Part shown: positions 8,212 to 17,261 of the stretch, piece after piece | Position numbering within the stretch: position 1 is the first letter of the stretch | How the letters are laid out: every line of letters begins with the position of its first letter | NCBI RefSeq assembly: GCF_900103545.1 | Contig: NZ_FNHH01000022.1 | Span: 1 to 64,000 of the forward strand | DNA from: Daejeonella rubra | GTDB lineage: Bacteria > Bacteroidota > Bacteroidia > Sphingobacteriales > Sphingobacteriaceae | Reading direction: 5' to 3' | DNA length: 64,000 nucleotides | Made by a program: the position numbers and the translations under genes | The notes under the pieces: model-generated | The model's database searches: none | Seen by the model: only the letters and a program-made list of their open reading frames with translations | What the model was told of the DNA's origin: nothing

Positions 8212-8670
8212 TCAATGAGAAGATTTGGGAGATTGGTTAAAGTATTTTTTGGATGCCAGAAGCAATCCGAATTCTTCAGAATGATCCCTTTCTGTAGATT
8301 TATGATGGATCTTATGTGCCCTCCGGATACCCAGCAAATAGCTGTTACTGGTTTTAAAACTCTTCAACCTGTTGTGTATAAACCAGTCATGGAATATAAA
8401 ATAAATTATTCCATAAACTGTTATACCAACACCGATCCAGAATTTAACATCCAGATCTGTCCTTCCCATCCATATAAGATACAAAGAGATTGCGGCAAAA
8501 AGCAAGCTGAAAATATCATTGAACTCAAACCATCCGGACCTATGCTGATGGTGGCTTCGGTGAATAAACCAAAGAGGACCATGAAACAAATACTTATGCA
8601 TAAACCATGAAAATGCTTCCATACCTGCAAGAGTTCCAAGGAGTATTGCAATGGGAAGGATTATTTGCAT
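8212..8670 (-). CDS. crtZ: Beta-carotene hydroxylase CrtZ
   Basis: Membrane di-iron hydroxylase of the fatty acid hydroxylase superfamily that adds 3-hydroxyl groups to beta-carotene rings to give zeaxanthin. The 152-residue protein has four hydrophobic segments and the full set of histidine boxes: H25/H30 (HKYLFH), H37/H40/H41 (HRSHH), H94/H99 (HDWFIH) and H119/H122/H123 (HKIHH). Family length is about 150-175, so it is complete. It is followed without a gap by murB. It is preceded by heptad arrays, which start 12 bp upstream of its ATG and leave little room for an ordinary promoter. It probably acts on the product of the CrtYcd cyclase at 5.6-6.3 kb. Confidence 0.93.
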   Translation of the reverse strand: MQIILPIAILLGTLAGMEAFSWFMHKYLFHGPLWFIHRSHHQHRSGWFEFNDIFSLLFAAISLYLIWMGRTDLDVKFWIGVGITVYGIIYFIFHDWFIHNRLKSFKTSNSYLLGIRRAHKIHHKSTERDHSEEFGLLLASKKYFNQSPKSSH

Positions 8671-8681
8671 GGCCTATTTTC

Positions 8682-8873
8682 AGTTGTCTGTTATCGGTTA
8701 TCTGTTATCAGTTGTCTGTTATCTGTTATCTGTTATCGGTCGTGCTTTATCCTTTTAGCTTTTAGCCTGAGTTGTCAGGGAATAAATCAATTATCAAAAA
8801 AATTCAACTATTGAAACAGAATTCAGCTTTATCCTTTTTGCTTTCAGCTTTGACCTTTCGGCTTTCAGCTTAA
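8682..8873. repeat. Heptad-array element, empty (three arrays and a core)
   Basis: Positions 8682-8737 are eight perfect 7-bp units of NGTTATC or AGTTGTC. Positions 8744-8771 are four units near GCTTTTA, and 8825-8873 are seven units with consensus NGCTTTN. Between the last two is a 53-bp core (8772-8824) holding CTATTGAAAC at 8808-8817, the reverse complement of the core motif seen at 25.2 and 25.7 kb. The final unit (8867-8873) contains the stop codon of the dihydrolipoyl dehydrogenase gene (8870-8872). There is no ORF of its own. It fills the whole spacer between lpd and crtZ. Confidence 0.75.
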
Positions 8874-10273
8874 ATATGTATCGCCCTGTTCTCAGAAGCG
8901 GCCATACTTGCCTCTCTGAATGCTTCAGTGTAGGTTGGATGTGCGTGTGAGATCCTGGCAATATCTTCTGCAGAAGCTCTGAACTCCATCGCAACAACTG
9001 CTTCAGCGATCATATCAGCTGCTCTGGGGCCGATCATGTGAACACCAAGAATCTCATCTGTTGCAGTATCTGCCAACACTTTAATAAACCCATCAGAATC
9101 ATTGCTAGCGCGAGCTCGTCCGCTTGCTTTAAACGGGAAAGATCCCACCTTATATTTGATCCCACTTTCTTTAAGCTGTTCCTCTGTTTGTCCAACACTT
9201 GCCACTTCCGGCCAGGTATAAACTACTCCTGGAATTAGATTATAGTTGATATGAGGTTTCTGACCAGCAATTACCTCGGCTACGAAAGTTCCCTCATCTT
9301 CTGCCTTATGAGCAAGCATTGCTCCTTTCACCACATCTCCAATAGCATAAATTCCCGGAACTGAAGTTTCAAGATGCGCGTTAACCGGAATCTTCTTACC
9401 ACGCTCTTCCAGGGTAATTCCTATATTTTCTAGTCCCAGGTTTTCAGTATAAGCAGTACGGCCAACCGCAACAAGGCAATAATCACCTTCAAGACTTATT
9501 TTTTCGCCTTTGGCATTATCCGCAGTCACTGTCACTTTCGATCCCTTAACTGTTGCTCCGGTAACTTTATGGCTTAATAAAAATTCCATCCCCTGTTTAG
9601 CAAGAACTTTTTGAAGTTCTTTACCCAGACTCTTATCCATTGTCCCAATGATAGAATCCATGAATTCTACCACAGTAACTTTTGATCCCAATCGTGCATA
9701 AACAGAACCCAGTTCAAGGCCGATAACACCACCGCCAATAAGAATCAAATGCTTAGGTATTTCCTTTAAATTCAGGGCTTCAGTAGAAGTAATGATACGT
9801 TTACCATCAGTTTTAAGGAATGGCAAGGCTGTTGGCTTTGATCCGGTAGCGAGAATAATATTTTTACCGGTCAGAGTCTCCGCTGTTCCATCAGCTTTAG
9901 TAACCTTTACGGTATTCTTATCAACCATGGATCCGATACCCTGATAGGTGCTGATCTTATTTTTCTTCATTAGAAATGAAATCCCGCCGGTAGTATGAGC
10001 AACAACCTCATCCTTACGCTTAACCATTTGGGCCAGATCAGGCGACAAATCCTTCAGATTAACTCCATGCTCTTTGAAGGTATGTAATGCATTGTGATAA
10101 TGCTCTGATGAATCCAATAAAGCTTTTGAAGGAATACAACCTACATTTAAGCAGGTTCCTCCATAAGTGTTGTATTTTTCAATAAGCGCTGTCTTTAACC
10201 CCAGTTGGGCACAACGTATGGCGGCAACATAACCACCAGGACCACTACCAATAACTACTACGTCAAATTGCAT
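8870..10273 (-). CDS. lpd: Dihydrolipoyl dehydrogenase (E3)
   Basis: FAD-dependent E3 subunit of 2-oxo acid dehydrogenase complexes, reoxidising dihydrolipoamide with NAD. The 467-residue protein begins with the FAD dinucleotide-binding motif GSGPGGYVAA (9-18), then the redox disulfide C41/C46 in GGTCLNVGCIPSK. A second Rossmann motif for NAD follows at about 177-190 (GGGVIGLELGS), and a C-terminal interface domain carries the catalytic His-Glu region HAHPTYTEAF. It lies about 2.8 kb from the 2-oxoglutarate dehydrogenase E2/E1 genes on the same strand, with two unrelated plus-strand genes between, so it has its own promoter. It probably serves OdhAB and possibly other lipoyl complexes. Its stop codon is inside a heptad repeat. 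Confidence 0.96.
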   Translation of the reverse strand: MQFDVVVIGSGPGGYVAAIRCAQLGLKTALIEKYNTYGGTCLNVGCIPSKALLDSSEHYHNALHTFKEHGVNLKDLSPDLAQMVKRKDEVVAHTTGGISFLMKKNKISTYQGIGSMVDKNTVKVTKADGTAETLTGKNIILATGSKPTALPFLKTDGKRIITSTEALNLKEIPKHLILIGGGVIGLELGSVYARLGSKVTVVEFMDSIIGTMDKSLGKELQKVLAKQGMEFLLSHKVTGATVKGSKVTVTADNAKGEKISLEGDYCLVAVGRTAYTENLGLENIGITLEERGKKIPVNAHLETSVPGIYAIGDVVKGAMLAHKAEDEGTFVAEVIAGQKPHINYNLIPGVVYTWPEVASVGQTEEQLKESGIKYKVGSFPFKASGRARASNDSDGFIKVLADTATDEILGVHMIGPRAADMIAEAVVAMEFRASAEDIARISHAHPTYTEAFREASMAASENRAIHI

Positions 10274-10383
10274 GTAAGGATATCTTTAAAATTCAATCAA
10301 AGTTAATAATTATCGACCCTTAAAAAAATCTGATAAATAAAATGTACACTCATACATGTAATATTTAGTATACATTATTTAAT

Positions 10384-10391
10384 TAGATTTG
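10384..10391 (+). promoter_or_regulatory. Candidate -7 box for the M1 peptidase gene
   Basis: TAGATTTG matches the Bacteroidota -7 consensus TAnnTTTG exactly and lies 16 bp before the ATG. No convincing -33 TTTG element is seen at the usual spacing, so this is only a partial promoter match. Confidence 0.35.
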
Positions 10392-10406
10392 AGAATCCAA
10401 TTATAA

Positions 10407-12053
10407 ATGTGCAAAATGTTAAAAAAATATGCTCTGACTGCTGTACTGGCATGCCTGATCACTTCAGTTTCATTTTCTCAAAGCCCGGGAACTCTATATT
10501 CAAGAGCTGATTCTCTAAGAGGTACTTTAAGTGATCTCAGGAGTTCCTATGACATTAAATATTATCACCTGAATATCAAGCTCGATATTGAGAATAAATT
10601 TATCAGCGGATCGAATCTTTTCAAATTCAAGGCTACAACTGACCTCAACCGTATACAATTCGATCTTTTTGCCAATCTTCAAATCGAGAAAGTACTTTAT
10701 CATGGACAGGAGCTTCCTTTTAAAAGAGAGTTCAATGCAGTCTTCATTGATTTTCCGGGTACCATAAAAAAGGATACTCAGGATGAATTCACCGTATTTT
10801 ACAGTGGTAATCCAACGATTGCTGTCAGGCCCCCCTGGGACGGTGGATTTACTTTCTCAAAAGACAAGCAAGGAAAACCTTGGGTAAGTGTATCCTGTCA
10901 GGGATTTGGGGCAAGTTCCTGGTGGCCTAATAAAGATCATCAATCGGATGAAGTAGATAGCATGATGATCAGTATTACTGTGCCCAGGGGATTAATGGAT
11001 GTGAGTAATGGTCGCCTTAGGTCTGTCCAGAATATTGATGCCGATTATACCCGTTTCAACTGGTTTGTGTCTTATCCCATCAATAACTATAATGTAAGCC
11101 TTAATGTAGCTGATTATGAGCATTTCGAAGATTCATACGCCGGCGAGAATGGTAATCTTACATTGGATTATTATGTCCTGAAAGAAAATCTTGAAAAAGC
11201 AAAAAAACAATTTAATGCGAATGTGAAACCCATGTTTAAAGTTTTTGAAGGCTGGTTTGGTGCATACCCGTTTTATCGTGATGGATATAAGCTGATAGAA
11301 ACTCCTTACCTGGGAATGGAACATCAAAGTGCCGTAGCCTATGGAAATAAATATTTGAACGGATACATGGGACGCGATCTCTCAGGAACCGGCCTGGGAT
11401 TGAAATGGGATTATATCATAATACATGAAACCGGGCATGAATGGTTCGGTAATAACATCACCTCTAAAGATATTGCCGACATGTGGATCCATGAAGGATT
11501 CACCATGTATTCTGAAGCACTATATGTTGAAAGCCGGGAAGGAAAAGATGCCGGCGCGAAATACATTGCAGGTATCAGGCAAAATATTCAAAATGACAAG
11601 CCACTATTAGGTCCATATGGAGTAAATACGGAGGGCTCTAGTGATATGTATTATAAAGGCGCAAACCTGATCCACATGACACGTACAATGATCGATGATG
11701 ATCAAAAATGGCGTGAAATACTGAGGGGATTAAACAGTGAATTCGGACTTAAAACAACAAGCACTGAAGAGATAATAAATTACCTGAGCAATAAATCAGG
11801 TAAAGACCTAAGCAGGATCTATGATCAGTACCTGAGATATACCAATATTCCGGTACTTGAATATAAAACTGAAGGGAAACAGATCTTATATCGCTGGCAG
11901 GCAGATGTTCCGGGTTTTGATATGCCTCTAAGAATTAAATCCGGCAGAAAGCATTTATGGATCAAACCTGAGAGCGAATGGAAAAAAATCAGGCTTAAAT
12001 CAGGGTTTACGCCCGATGTAGAAAATTTCTATATTAAGGTTAAAGAAGTATAA
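10407..12053 (+). CDS. Exported M1 family zinc metallopeptidase
   Basis: Predicted secreted or periplasmic aminopeptidase of the gluzincin M1 family. The 548-residue protein begins with a signal peptide (hydrophobic stretch about 8-23, cleavage near SFSQ). A beta-rich N-terminal domain (45-245) is followed by the catalytic domain. Zinc ligands are H340 and H344 in HETGH and E363 in WIHEGFTMYSE. The exopeptidase motif is GMEHQ at 303-307, a variant of GxMEN, which may alter N-terminal amine recognition. It lacks the long C-terminal helical domain of classical PepN and ends soon after the catalytic domain, as in many Bacteroidota paralogues. An internal ATG at 10416 is an alternative start. It diverges from lpd and is followed by a GIN-domain gene. 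Confidence 0.9.
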   Translation: MCKMLKKYALTAVLACLITSVSFSQSPGTLYSRADSLRGTLSDLRSSYDIKYYHLNIKLDIENKFISGSNLFKFKATTDLNRIQFDLFANLQIEKVLYHGQELPFKREFNAVFIDFPGTIKKDTQDEFTVFYSGNPTIAVRPPWDGGFTFSKDKQGKPWVSVSCQGFGASSWWPNKDHQSDEVDSMMISITVPRGLMDVSNGRLRSVQNIDADYTRFNWFVSYPINNYNVSLNVADYEHFEDSYAGENGNLTLDYYVLKENLEKAKKQFNANVKPMFKVFEGWFGAYPFYRDGYKLIETPYLGMEHQSAVAYGNKYLNGYMGRDLSGTGLGLKWDYIIIHETGHEWFGNNITSKDIADMWIHEGFTMYSEALYVESREGKDAGAKYIAGIRQNIQNDKPLLGPYGVNTEGSSDMYYKGANLIHMTRTMIDDDQKWREILRGLNSEFGLKTTSTEEIINYLSNKSGKDLSRIYDQYLRYTNIPVLEYKTEGKQILYRWQADVPGFDMPLRIKSGRKHLWIKPESEWKKIRLKSGFTPDVENFYIKVKEV

Positions 12054-12149
12054 GAACAAAAAAACATATAAAGTGCAACGTTTTATGAGAATTTGCGTCT
12101 GATATTTTAAACGAGCCCTAACAGGGAATTTATAGCTTAAAATAAAGAC

Positions 12150-12887
12150 ATGAAAAAAACACTCAGATACTTTGCACTTGCATTATTAATGGCAAACACT
12201 GCAGAGCTTGCCACTGCAAACACCCTGATCACAGTAGTTAAAAGCAAAAAAATCAGTTCAGACGAAAACCGGACAGTTTCTGGTTTTTCAGGTATTTCTT
12301 CTTCAGGAAGCTATAATGTATTTATTACCATGGGAAATAAAGAAAGCCTTCGCTTGGAAGGCAGCTCAGACATTATAAGCCAAATAGAAACTACAGTTGA
12401 AAATGGTATTTTAAAGATCCGCAATAAAAAGCAGATGAATATGAGAAACTGGAACAGTGGCGGGAAGGTGAATATCTATATTGAAGCGAAGACCCTTCAT
12501 GGCATTACGCTTAGCGGATCAGGCGATATTGATGTACGGGGCATGGTGAAATCCACCCAGCTCACAAACACGATCAGTGGTTCAGGAAGTATTTCTCAAA
12601 GTATGGATGTAGAAAATTTTGTTGCCGTAATTAGTGGATCAGGAAAGATCAATGCAAAAGGCAAGGCAGAAAATGCAAAAATAACTATTGCAGGATCGGG
12701 AGATTTTGAAGGTAAGGGACTTCAGACAACTAATGCAAGTACAAAAGTTAGCGGATCAGGAAACATCACCATCAGTGCCGATAAAAGTTTAGAAGCACTC
12801 ATGAGCGGTTCCGGGAATATACAATATAGTGGTAACCCAAGCCTTAAATCTACAAAAAGCGGCTCTGGCAGTATTTCGAGATACTAA
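12150..12887 (+). CDS. Exported GIN-domain (DUF2807) protein
   Basis: A 245-residue protein with a signal peptide (1-23, ending near ATA) and a beta-helix-like body made of repeated SGSG turns, for example LSGSGDIDV, ISGSGSIS, VSGSGNITIS and MSGSGNIQYSG. This is the pattern of the putative auto-transporter adhesin head GIN domain (DUF2807/PF10988), common in Bacteroidota. It is probably periplasmic or surface-exposed; the function is not established for the family. It sits 96 bp after the M1 peptidase gene, in the same direction, and ends at a bidirectional terminator facing odhB. The C-terminus is simply repeats and shows no type IX sorting domain. Confidence 0.88.
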   Translation: MKKTLRYFALALLMANTAELATANTLITVVKSKKISSDENRTVSGFSGISSSGSYNVFITMGNKESLRLEGSSDIISQIETTVENGILKIRNKKQMNMRNWNSGGKVNIYIEAKTLHGITLSGSGDIDVRGMVKSTQLTNTISGSGSISQSMDVENFVAVISGSGKINAKGKAENAKITIAGSGDFEGKGLQTTNASTKVSGSGNITISADKSLEALMSGSGNIQYSGNPSLKSTKSGSGSISRY

Positions 12888-12978
12888 AAAACAGGTGCAG
12901 ACTTGTGGATTGGGTTGCTGAATAAGTACCTTATTCAGTCCTGAAACAGAGTCTAATTCAGAAGCTTAACATTCAGGA

Positions 12979-13025
12979 TAAAATAAAAGGCCTGCTCATT
13001 TTAAATGAACCGGCCTTTTATTTTA
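12979..13025. terminator. Bidirectional terminator between the GIN-domain gene and odhB
   Basis: A long stem (12981-12992 with 13012-13024), with a smaller inner palindrome in the loop, has A/T runs on both sides. It serves the convergent genes ending at 12887 and 13055. Confidence 0.85.
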
Positions 13026-13054
13026 TATTCCAGAACGCAAAACGTTCAAATCAA

Positions 13055-14266
13055 TTAAACTCCCAATAACAGTCTGGTTGGATCTTCCAGCAATTGCTTA
13101 ACTCTAACTAAGAAACCAACTGATTCTCGTCCGTCAATTATTCTGTGATCATATGATAGAGCCACATACATGATCGGACGGATAACAACCTGACCGTTTA
13201 CTGCTACAGGGCGCTCAACAATATTGTGCATACCTAAAATCGCAGACTGCGGAGCATTGATGATAGGAGTTGACATCATTGAACCAAATACTCCCCCATT
13301 TGTAATTGTAAAGGTACCACCTGTCATTTCTTCCAGGGTTAGTTTACCGTCGCGGGCCTTAACTGCTAATGCCACAACTGAAGCTTCGATCTCAGCAAGT
13401 GATTTAGCTTCCGCATTCCTGATAACCGGAACAACTAATCCCTTTGGGGCTGAAACCGCAATAGATATATCTGCAAAATCATTAAAAACGATCTCTTCAC
13501 CCTCAATGCGTGCATTTACTGATGGAAAATCTTTTAATGCTTCACAAACAGCTTTGGTGAAGAAGGACATAAATCCTAAACCCACACCATGCTTTTCCTT
13601 AAATTTATCTTTGTATTTGGCACGTATATCCATGATCGGCTGCATATCTACCTCATTAAAGGTAGTCAGCATGGCAGTTTCATTTTTTACAGTAACCAAA
13701 CGTTTAGCAACTGTTTTTCTCAGAGATGACATTTTCTCACGTCTTTCCAACCTTGCACCCGGAACAGAAACAGCAACAGGAGCAGTTTTTGCGGCAGCTG
13801 TATCCGGCTTCTTAGCGGTTTCAGCTTTTAAGGCATCTTCTTTCGTTAACCTGCCACCAACACCGCTTCCCTTAACATCTGCAGCATCCACACCCTTTTC
13901 AGCCAATATTTTTGCAGCAGAAGGTGAAGGAGCACCGGAAGCATAGGTGCTTCCTTTTACTTCTTCAGATTTTGCTATTGGTTCTTTTGATTCTGCTTGT
14001 GGAGCAGATTCCTTAGTTTCAGCTTGTTTTCCACCCTCCTCTATACTACAAACAGGTGCTCCAATTTCGAGAGTATCACCCTCATTGGCAATAGTTTTTA
14101 AAGTCCCTGCCTTTTCAGCTGTCAGTTCAAAGGTTGCTTTATCAGATTCCAATTCGGCAATTACTTCATCCATTTCAACATAGTCGCCATCCTTTTTTAT
14201 CCACTGGGACAATGTAACTTCGGAAATAGATTCGCCAACAGGCGGAACTTTGATCACTAAACTCAT
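13055..14266 (-). CDS. odhB: 2-oxoglutarate dehydrogenase E2, dihydrolipoyl succinyltransferase
   Basis: E2 core of the 2-oxoglutarate dehydrogenase complex (EC 2.3.1.61), transferring succinyl groups to CoA in the TCA cycle. It has 403 residues. An N-terminal lipoyl domain (1-76) has lipoylated K43 in ESDKATFE. A flexible Ala/Pro/Lys/Glu linker and a peripheral subunit-binding domain follow (about 108-147, ASPSAAKILAEKGVD-like). The acyltransferase domain (about 175-403) carries the catalytic motif SYDHRIIDGRE near residue 372. The single lipoyl domain and the DHRIIDGR motif are typical of succinyltransferases. It follows odhA by 20 nt and is the second gene of that operon. Confidence 0.95.
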   Translation of the reverse strand: MSLVIKVPPVGESISEVTLSQWIKKDGDYVEMDEVIAELESDKATFELTAEKAGTLKTIANEGDTLEIGAPVCSIEEGGKQAETKESAPQAESKEPIAKSEEVKGSTYASGAPSPSAAKILAEKGVDAADVKGSGVGGRLTKEDALKAETAKKPDTAAAKTAPVAVSVPGARLERREKMSSLRKTVAKRLVTVKNETAMLTTFNEVDMQPIMDIRAKYKDKFKEKHGVGLGFMSFFTKAVCEALKDFPSVNARIEGEEIVFNDFADISIAVSAPKGLVVPVIRNAEAKSLAEIEASVVALAVKARDGKLTLEEMTGGTFTITNGGVFGSMMSTPIINAPQSAILGMHNIVERPVAVNGQVVIRPIMYVALSYDHRIIDGRESVGFLVRVKQLLEDPTRLLLGV

Positions 14267-14286
14267 AATGGTTTTTGTTATAACTA

Positions 14287-17079
14287 TTAGTCAATATTAA
14301 CAACTTTTTTCGTTGCTGCTTCTACTTGTTTTTTATCTTTCGGACTAGCGGCTGATTCAAATGCACTGGCTACAATATACAATTGCTGAGCAATATGCTG
14401 TTTCGCATAACCGGTTGCAGTACTACTACTTTCCTTACGGGATATCAGCTCAAAGTTAAATGATGAATTACGGAATTTTCTTGAAATATAAGGCCATGCA
14501 CCCATATTTTCAGGCTCTTCCTGAACCCAAACAAATTCAGTTGCTTTTTTATACTTACTTTGAATTGCTTCAAGCTGATCATAAGGCATTGGATATAATT
14601 GCTCTAAACGAACAACTGCTACATCCTTCCTCTTATCTGCCTGTTGTTTTTCCAGAAGATCATAATAAACTTTACCACTACAGAAAAGTACTCGTTTTAC
14701 GTCAGCTGCTTTTACAAACGCATCGTCAATCACTTCATTGAATTTACCATCAGTGAATTCTTCCAGCTTACTTACACATTGAGCACTTCTTAGCAAGCTC
14801 TTTGGAGTAAATACAACAAGTGGTTTTCGGAAATCGCGTTTAAGCTGTCTCCTCAATACGTGGAAGAAATTTGCTGGTGTGGTACAATTAACTACCTGGA
14901 TATTATCATCAGCGCAGGCTTCCATAAAACGTTCTATCCTGCCCGAAGAATGTTCAGGGCCCTGACCTTCAAATCCATGAGGCAATAACATAACCAGACC
15001 ATTTGAGCGCTGCCATTTAGTTTCTGCACTGGTGATAAACTGATCGATCACGATCTGAGCACCATTGACAAAATCGCCAAACTGAGCCTCCCAAATAACC
15101 AATGCCATTGGGTTTGCAAGAGCATATCCATACTCAAATCCTAATACGCCGTATTCAGAAAGGTGAGAATTGTAAATTTCAAATTTGGCTGATTCATTGT
15201 TAAGCTGTGCCAGTGGAATATATTCTTCTTCAGAATCCTCCAGTGTCAAAACAGCATGTCTGTGAGAGAAAGTTCCTCGTTCCACATCCTGCCCGCTTAT
15301 ACGCACTCTGAATCCTTCCTGCAATAATGTACCGTAAGCCAGTAATTCGCCCATTGCCCAATCAAAGACTTTGGTATCAGACATTTTTCTACGCTCATCA
15401 AAAAGTTTTTCAATCTTCTTAAAGAACTTCTTATCGGTAGGTAAAGTGCTTATGGCTTTTGAAAGAGTAAGCATATCCTTTGAAGGCACTTTAGTATTGA
15501 CAGGAACAGATATTGCTCCGGGTTTTGCTAATTTCAATCCTTTCCAGGATCCGCCAAATATCTGATGAACGGCAGAATAAGTTTGATCTTCTTTGGCTTC
15601 GTTTAATCTTTCCTGAAGCAAGGCACGGAAATCTTTTTCCATTTCCTTAGCCAGATTAGCATCAACAGTTCCTTGCTCTAATAATTTTTGGTTGTAGATC
15701 TCACGGGGGTTTGCATGTTTCTCAATGGCTTTATATAAAAGCGGCTGAGTGAATTTAGGCTCATCCGCCTCATTATGGCCATATCGACGGTAACATAAAA
15801 TATCAATAAATACATCGTTATGATACTTCTGACGATATTCAACTGCCATATTGATAGCGTATACTATCGCTTCAACATCATCTCCATTCACGTGAAATAC
15901 AGGAGAAAGAGTCACTTTTGCAAGGTCAGTACAATAAGTTGATGAACGTGCGTCCTTGTAATTAGTGGTAAATCCTACCTGATTATTAATCACCAGGTGA
16001 ATACTTCCGCCTGTCCTGTAACCATCCAGCTTAGCCATCTGCAGCACTTCATAGGTTATACCCTGTCCTGCTAAAGATGCATCACCATGAATCAATATTG
16101 GTGCTATGCGCTTATAATCTCCTTCGTATTTAAAATCAATTTTAGAACGAACCATTCCTTGCACAACCGAATCAACGGTCTCAAGATGTGAAGGATTAGG
16201 ACATAAACTCAGGTGTACACTCTTACCAGAATCAGTCTTAACATCTGTAGAATAGCCCAAATGATATTTAACATCCCCTCCAAACGGGGTATTAACATCA
16301 AAGCCCTTACCTTCAAATTCGGAGAAAATATCTTTGTAGGTTTTGTGCATAATATTGGCGAGGACGTTTAAACGACCTCTATGTGCCATACCAATCACAA
16401 ATTCTTCTATTCCAAGCTCAGCACCTTTCTGGATCACTGAATCCAATGCAGGAATCACTGCTTCGGCACCTTCAAGTGAAAATCTCTTCTGACCTAAAAA
16501 CTTGGTTCCAAGAAAATTTTCAAAGACCACCGCTTCATTCAGCTTGGCTAAGATCCTTTTTTTGGTATCTATATTGAAATTTGGTGTATTTCGCTCAGTT
16601 TCCATCCTAAGCTCAAACCATTTCAGCTTTTCAGGATTTCTGACATATTTATATTCTACCCCAATTGACTGGCAATATGTTTGCTCAACCAGGGCAAGTA
16701 TATCTTTTAATTTTGCTGATCCCAGACCAACTTCAACACCGGCATTGAATACCGTATCAAGGTCTGAATCATCTAAACCGAAAGTAACAAGCTCCTTTCC
16801 AGGAAAATAGGATCTGCGCTCACGAACTGGATTCGTTTTTGTAAACAAGTGTCCGCGCTGCCTGTATCCATTAATAAGATTTAAAACTTTTATTTCTTTA
16901 AGAAAGTGGTCAGGAGTTTCAGCACTAACTACTCCCGCTTCAGATCCACGACCAAAATCGAATCCTTCAAAAAATTTCTGCCATCCAAAATCTATTGACT
17001 CCGGATCTACTTTATATGACTGATAGAGAGAATCGATGTAGGCAGAATTCGCGTTACTGAGGTATGATAATTTATCCAT
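14287..17079 (-). CDS. odhA: 2-oxoglutarate dehydrogenase E1 component
   Basis: Thiamine diphosphate-dependent decarboxylase of the 2-oxoglutarate dehydrogenase complex (EC 1.2.4.2). The 930-residue protein has the typical N-terminal segment (LSNANSAYIDSLYQSYKVDP, FGWQKFFEGF) that helps bind E2. The TPP-binding region includes HGDASLAGQG and VINNQVGFTT. The second half has the transketolase pyrimidine-binding domain (SGQDVERGTFSHRHAV) and the C-terminal domain with QEEPENMGAW. Full family length. It is the first gene of the odhAB operon, 20 nt before odhB. A -7-like box (TATTTTTG read on the minus strand at 17104-17111) lies 25 bp upstream of the ATG. Confidence 0.96.
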   Translation of the reverse strand: MDKLSYLSNANSAYIDSLYQSYKVDPESIDFGWQKFFEGFDFGRGSEAGVVSAETPDHFLKEIKVLNLINGYRQRGHLFTKTNPVRERRSYFPGKELVTFGLDDSDLDTVFNAGVEVGLGSAKLKDILALVEQTYCQSIGVEYKYVRNPEKLKWFELRMETERNTPNFNIDTKKRILAKLNEAVVFENFLGTKFLGQKRFSLEGAEAVIPALDSVIQKGAELGIEEFVIGMAHRGRLNVLANIMHKTYKDIFSEFEGKGFDVNTPFGGDVKYHLGYSTDVKTDSGKSVHLSLCPNPSHLETVDSVVQGMVRSKIDFKYEGDYKRIAPILIHGDASLAGQGITYEVLQMAKLDGYRTGGSIHLVINNQVGFTTNYKDARSSTYCTDLAKVTLSPVFHVNGDDVEAIVYAINMAVEYRQKYHNDVFIDILCYRRYGHNEADEPKFTQPLLYKAIEKHANPREIYNQKLLEQGTVDANLAKEMEKDFRALLQERLNEAKEDQTYSAVHQIFGGSWKGLKLAKPGAISVPVNTKVPSKDMLTLSKAISTLPTDKKFFKKIEKLFDERRKMSDTKVFDWAMGELLAYGTLLQEGFRVRISGQDVERGTFSHRHAVLTLEDSEEEYIPLAQLNNESAKFEIYNSHLSEYGVLGFEYGYALANPMALVIWEAQFGDFVNGAQIVIDQFITSAETKWQRSNGLVMLLPHGFEGQGPEHSSGRIERFMEACADDNIQVVNCTTPANFFHVLRRQLKRDFRKPLVVFTPKSLLRSAQCVSKLEEFTDGKFNEVIDDAFVKAADVKRVLFCSGKVYYDLLEKQQADKRKDVAVVRLEQLYPMPYDQLEAIQSKYKKATEFVWVQEEPENMGAWPYISRKFRNSSFNFELISRKESSSTATGYAKQHIAQQLYIVASAFESAASPKDKKQVEAATKKVVNID

Positions 17080-17261
17080 TTAAAAACAATGTCTTTTACG
17101 ACACAAAAATAAGATTTTAAGCATAGAATCGTGTAAAAGTGAGCGCTAATTTGAAATTTAGCATCAGCACTGAAACTCAAAGAATCTACGGGTGAAAATT
17201 AAGAAAAAATGTTCAGAAAATGCCCGGAACAAGCTAAAAGCAATCAATAAATAACAATTTT

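Noticed and set aside
8421..8651. 76-residue frame overlapping crtZ
   Set aside because: Same strand but another frame of crtZ, whose own frame has all histidine boxes.
8794..8997. Minus-strand 67-residue frame near lpd
   Set aside because: Out-of-frame reading of the lpd 3' end continuing into a heptad array.
13224..13946. Long plus-strand frame of 240 codons antisense to odhB
   Set aside because: It mirrors the regular codon use of odhB, which has complete E2 domain motifs on the other strand.
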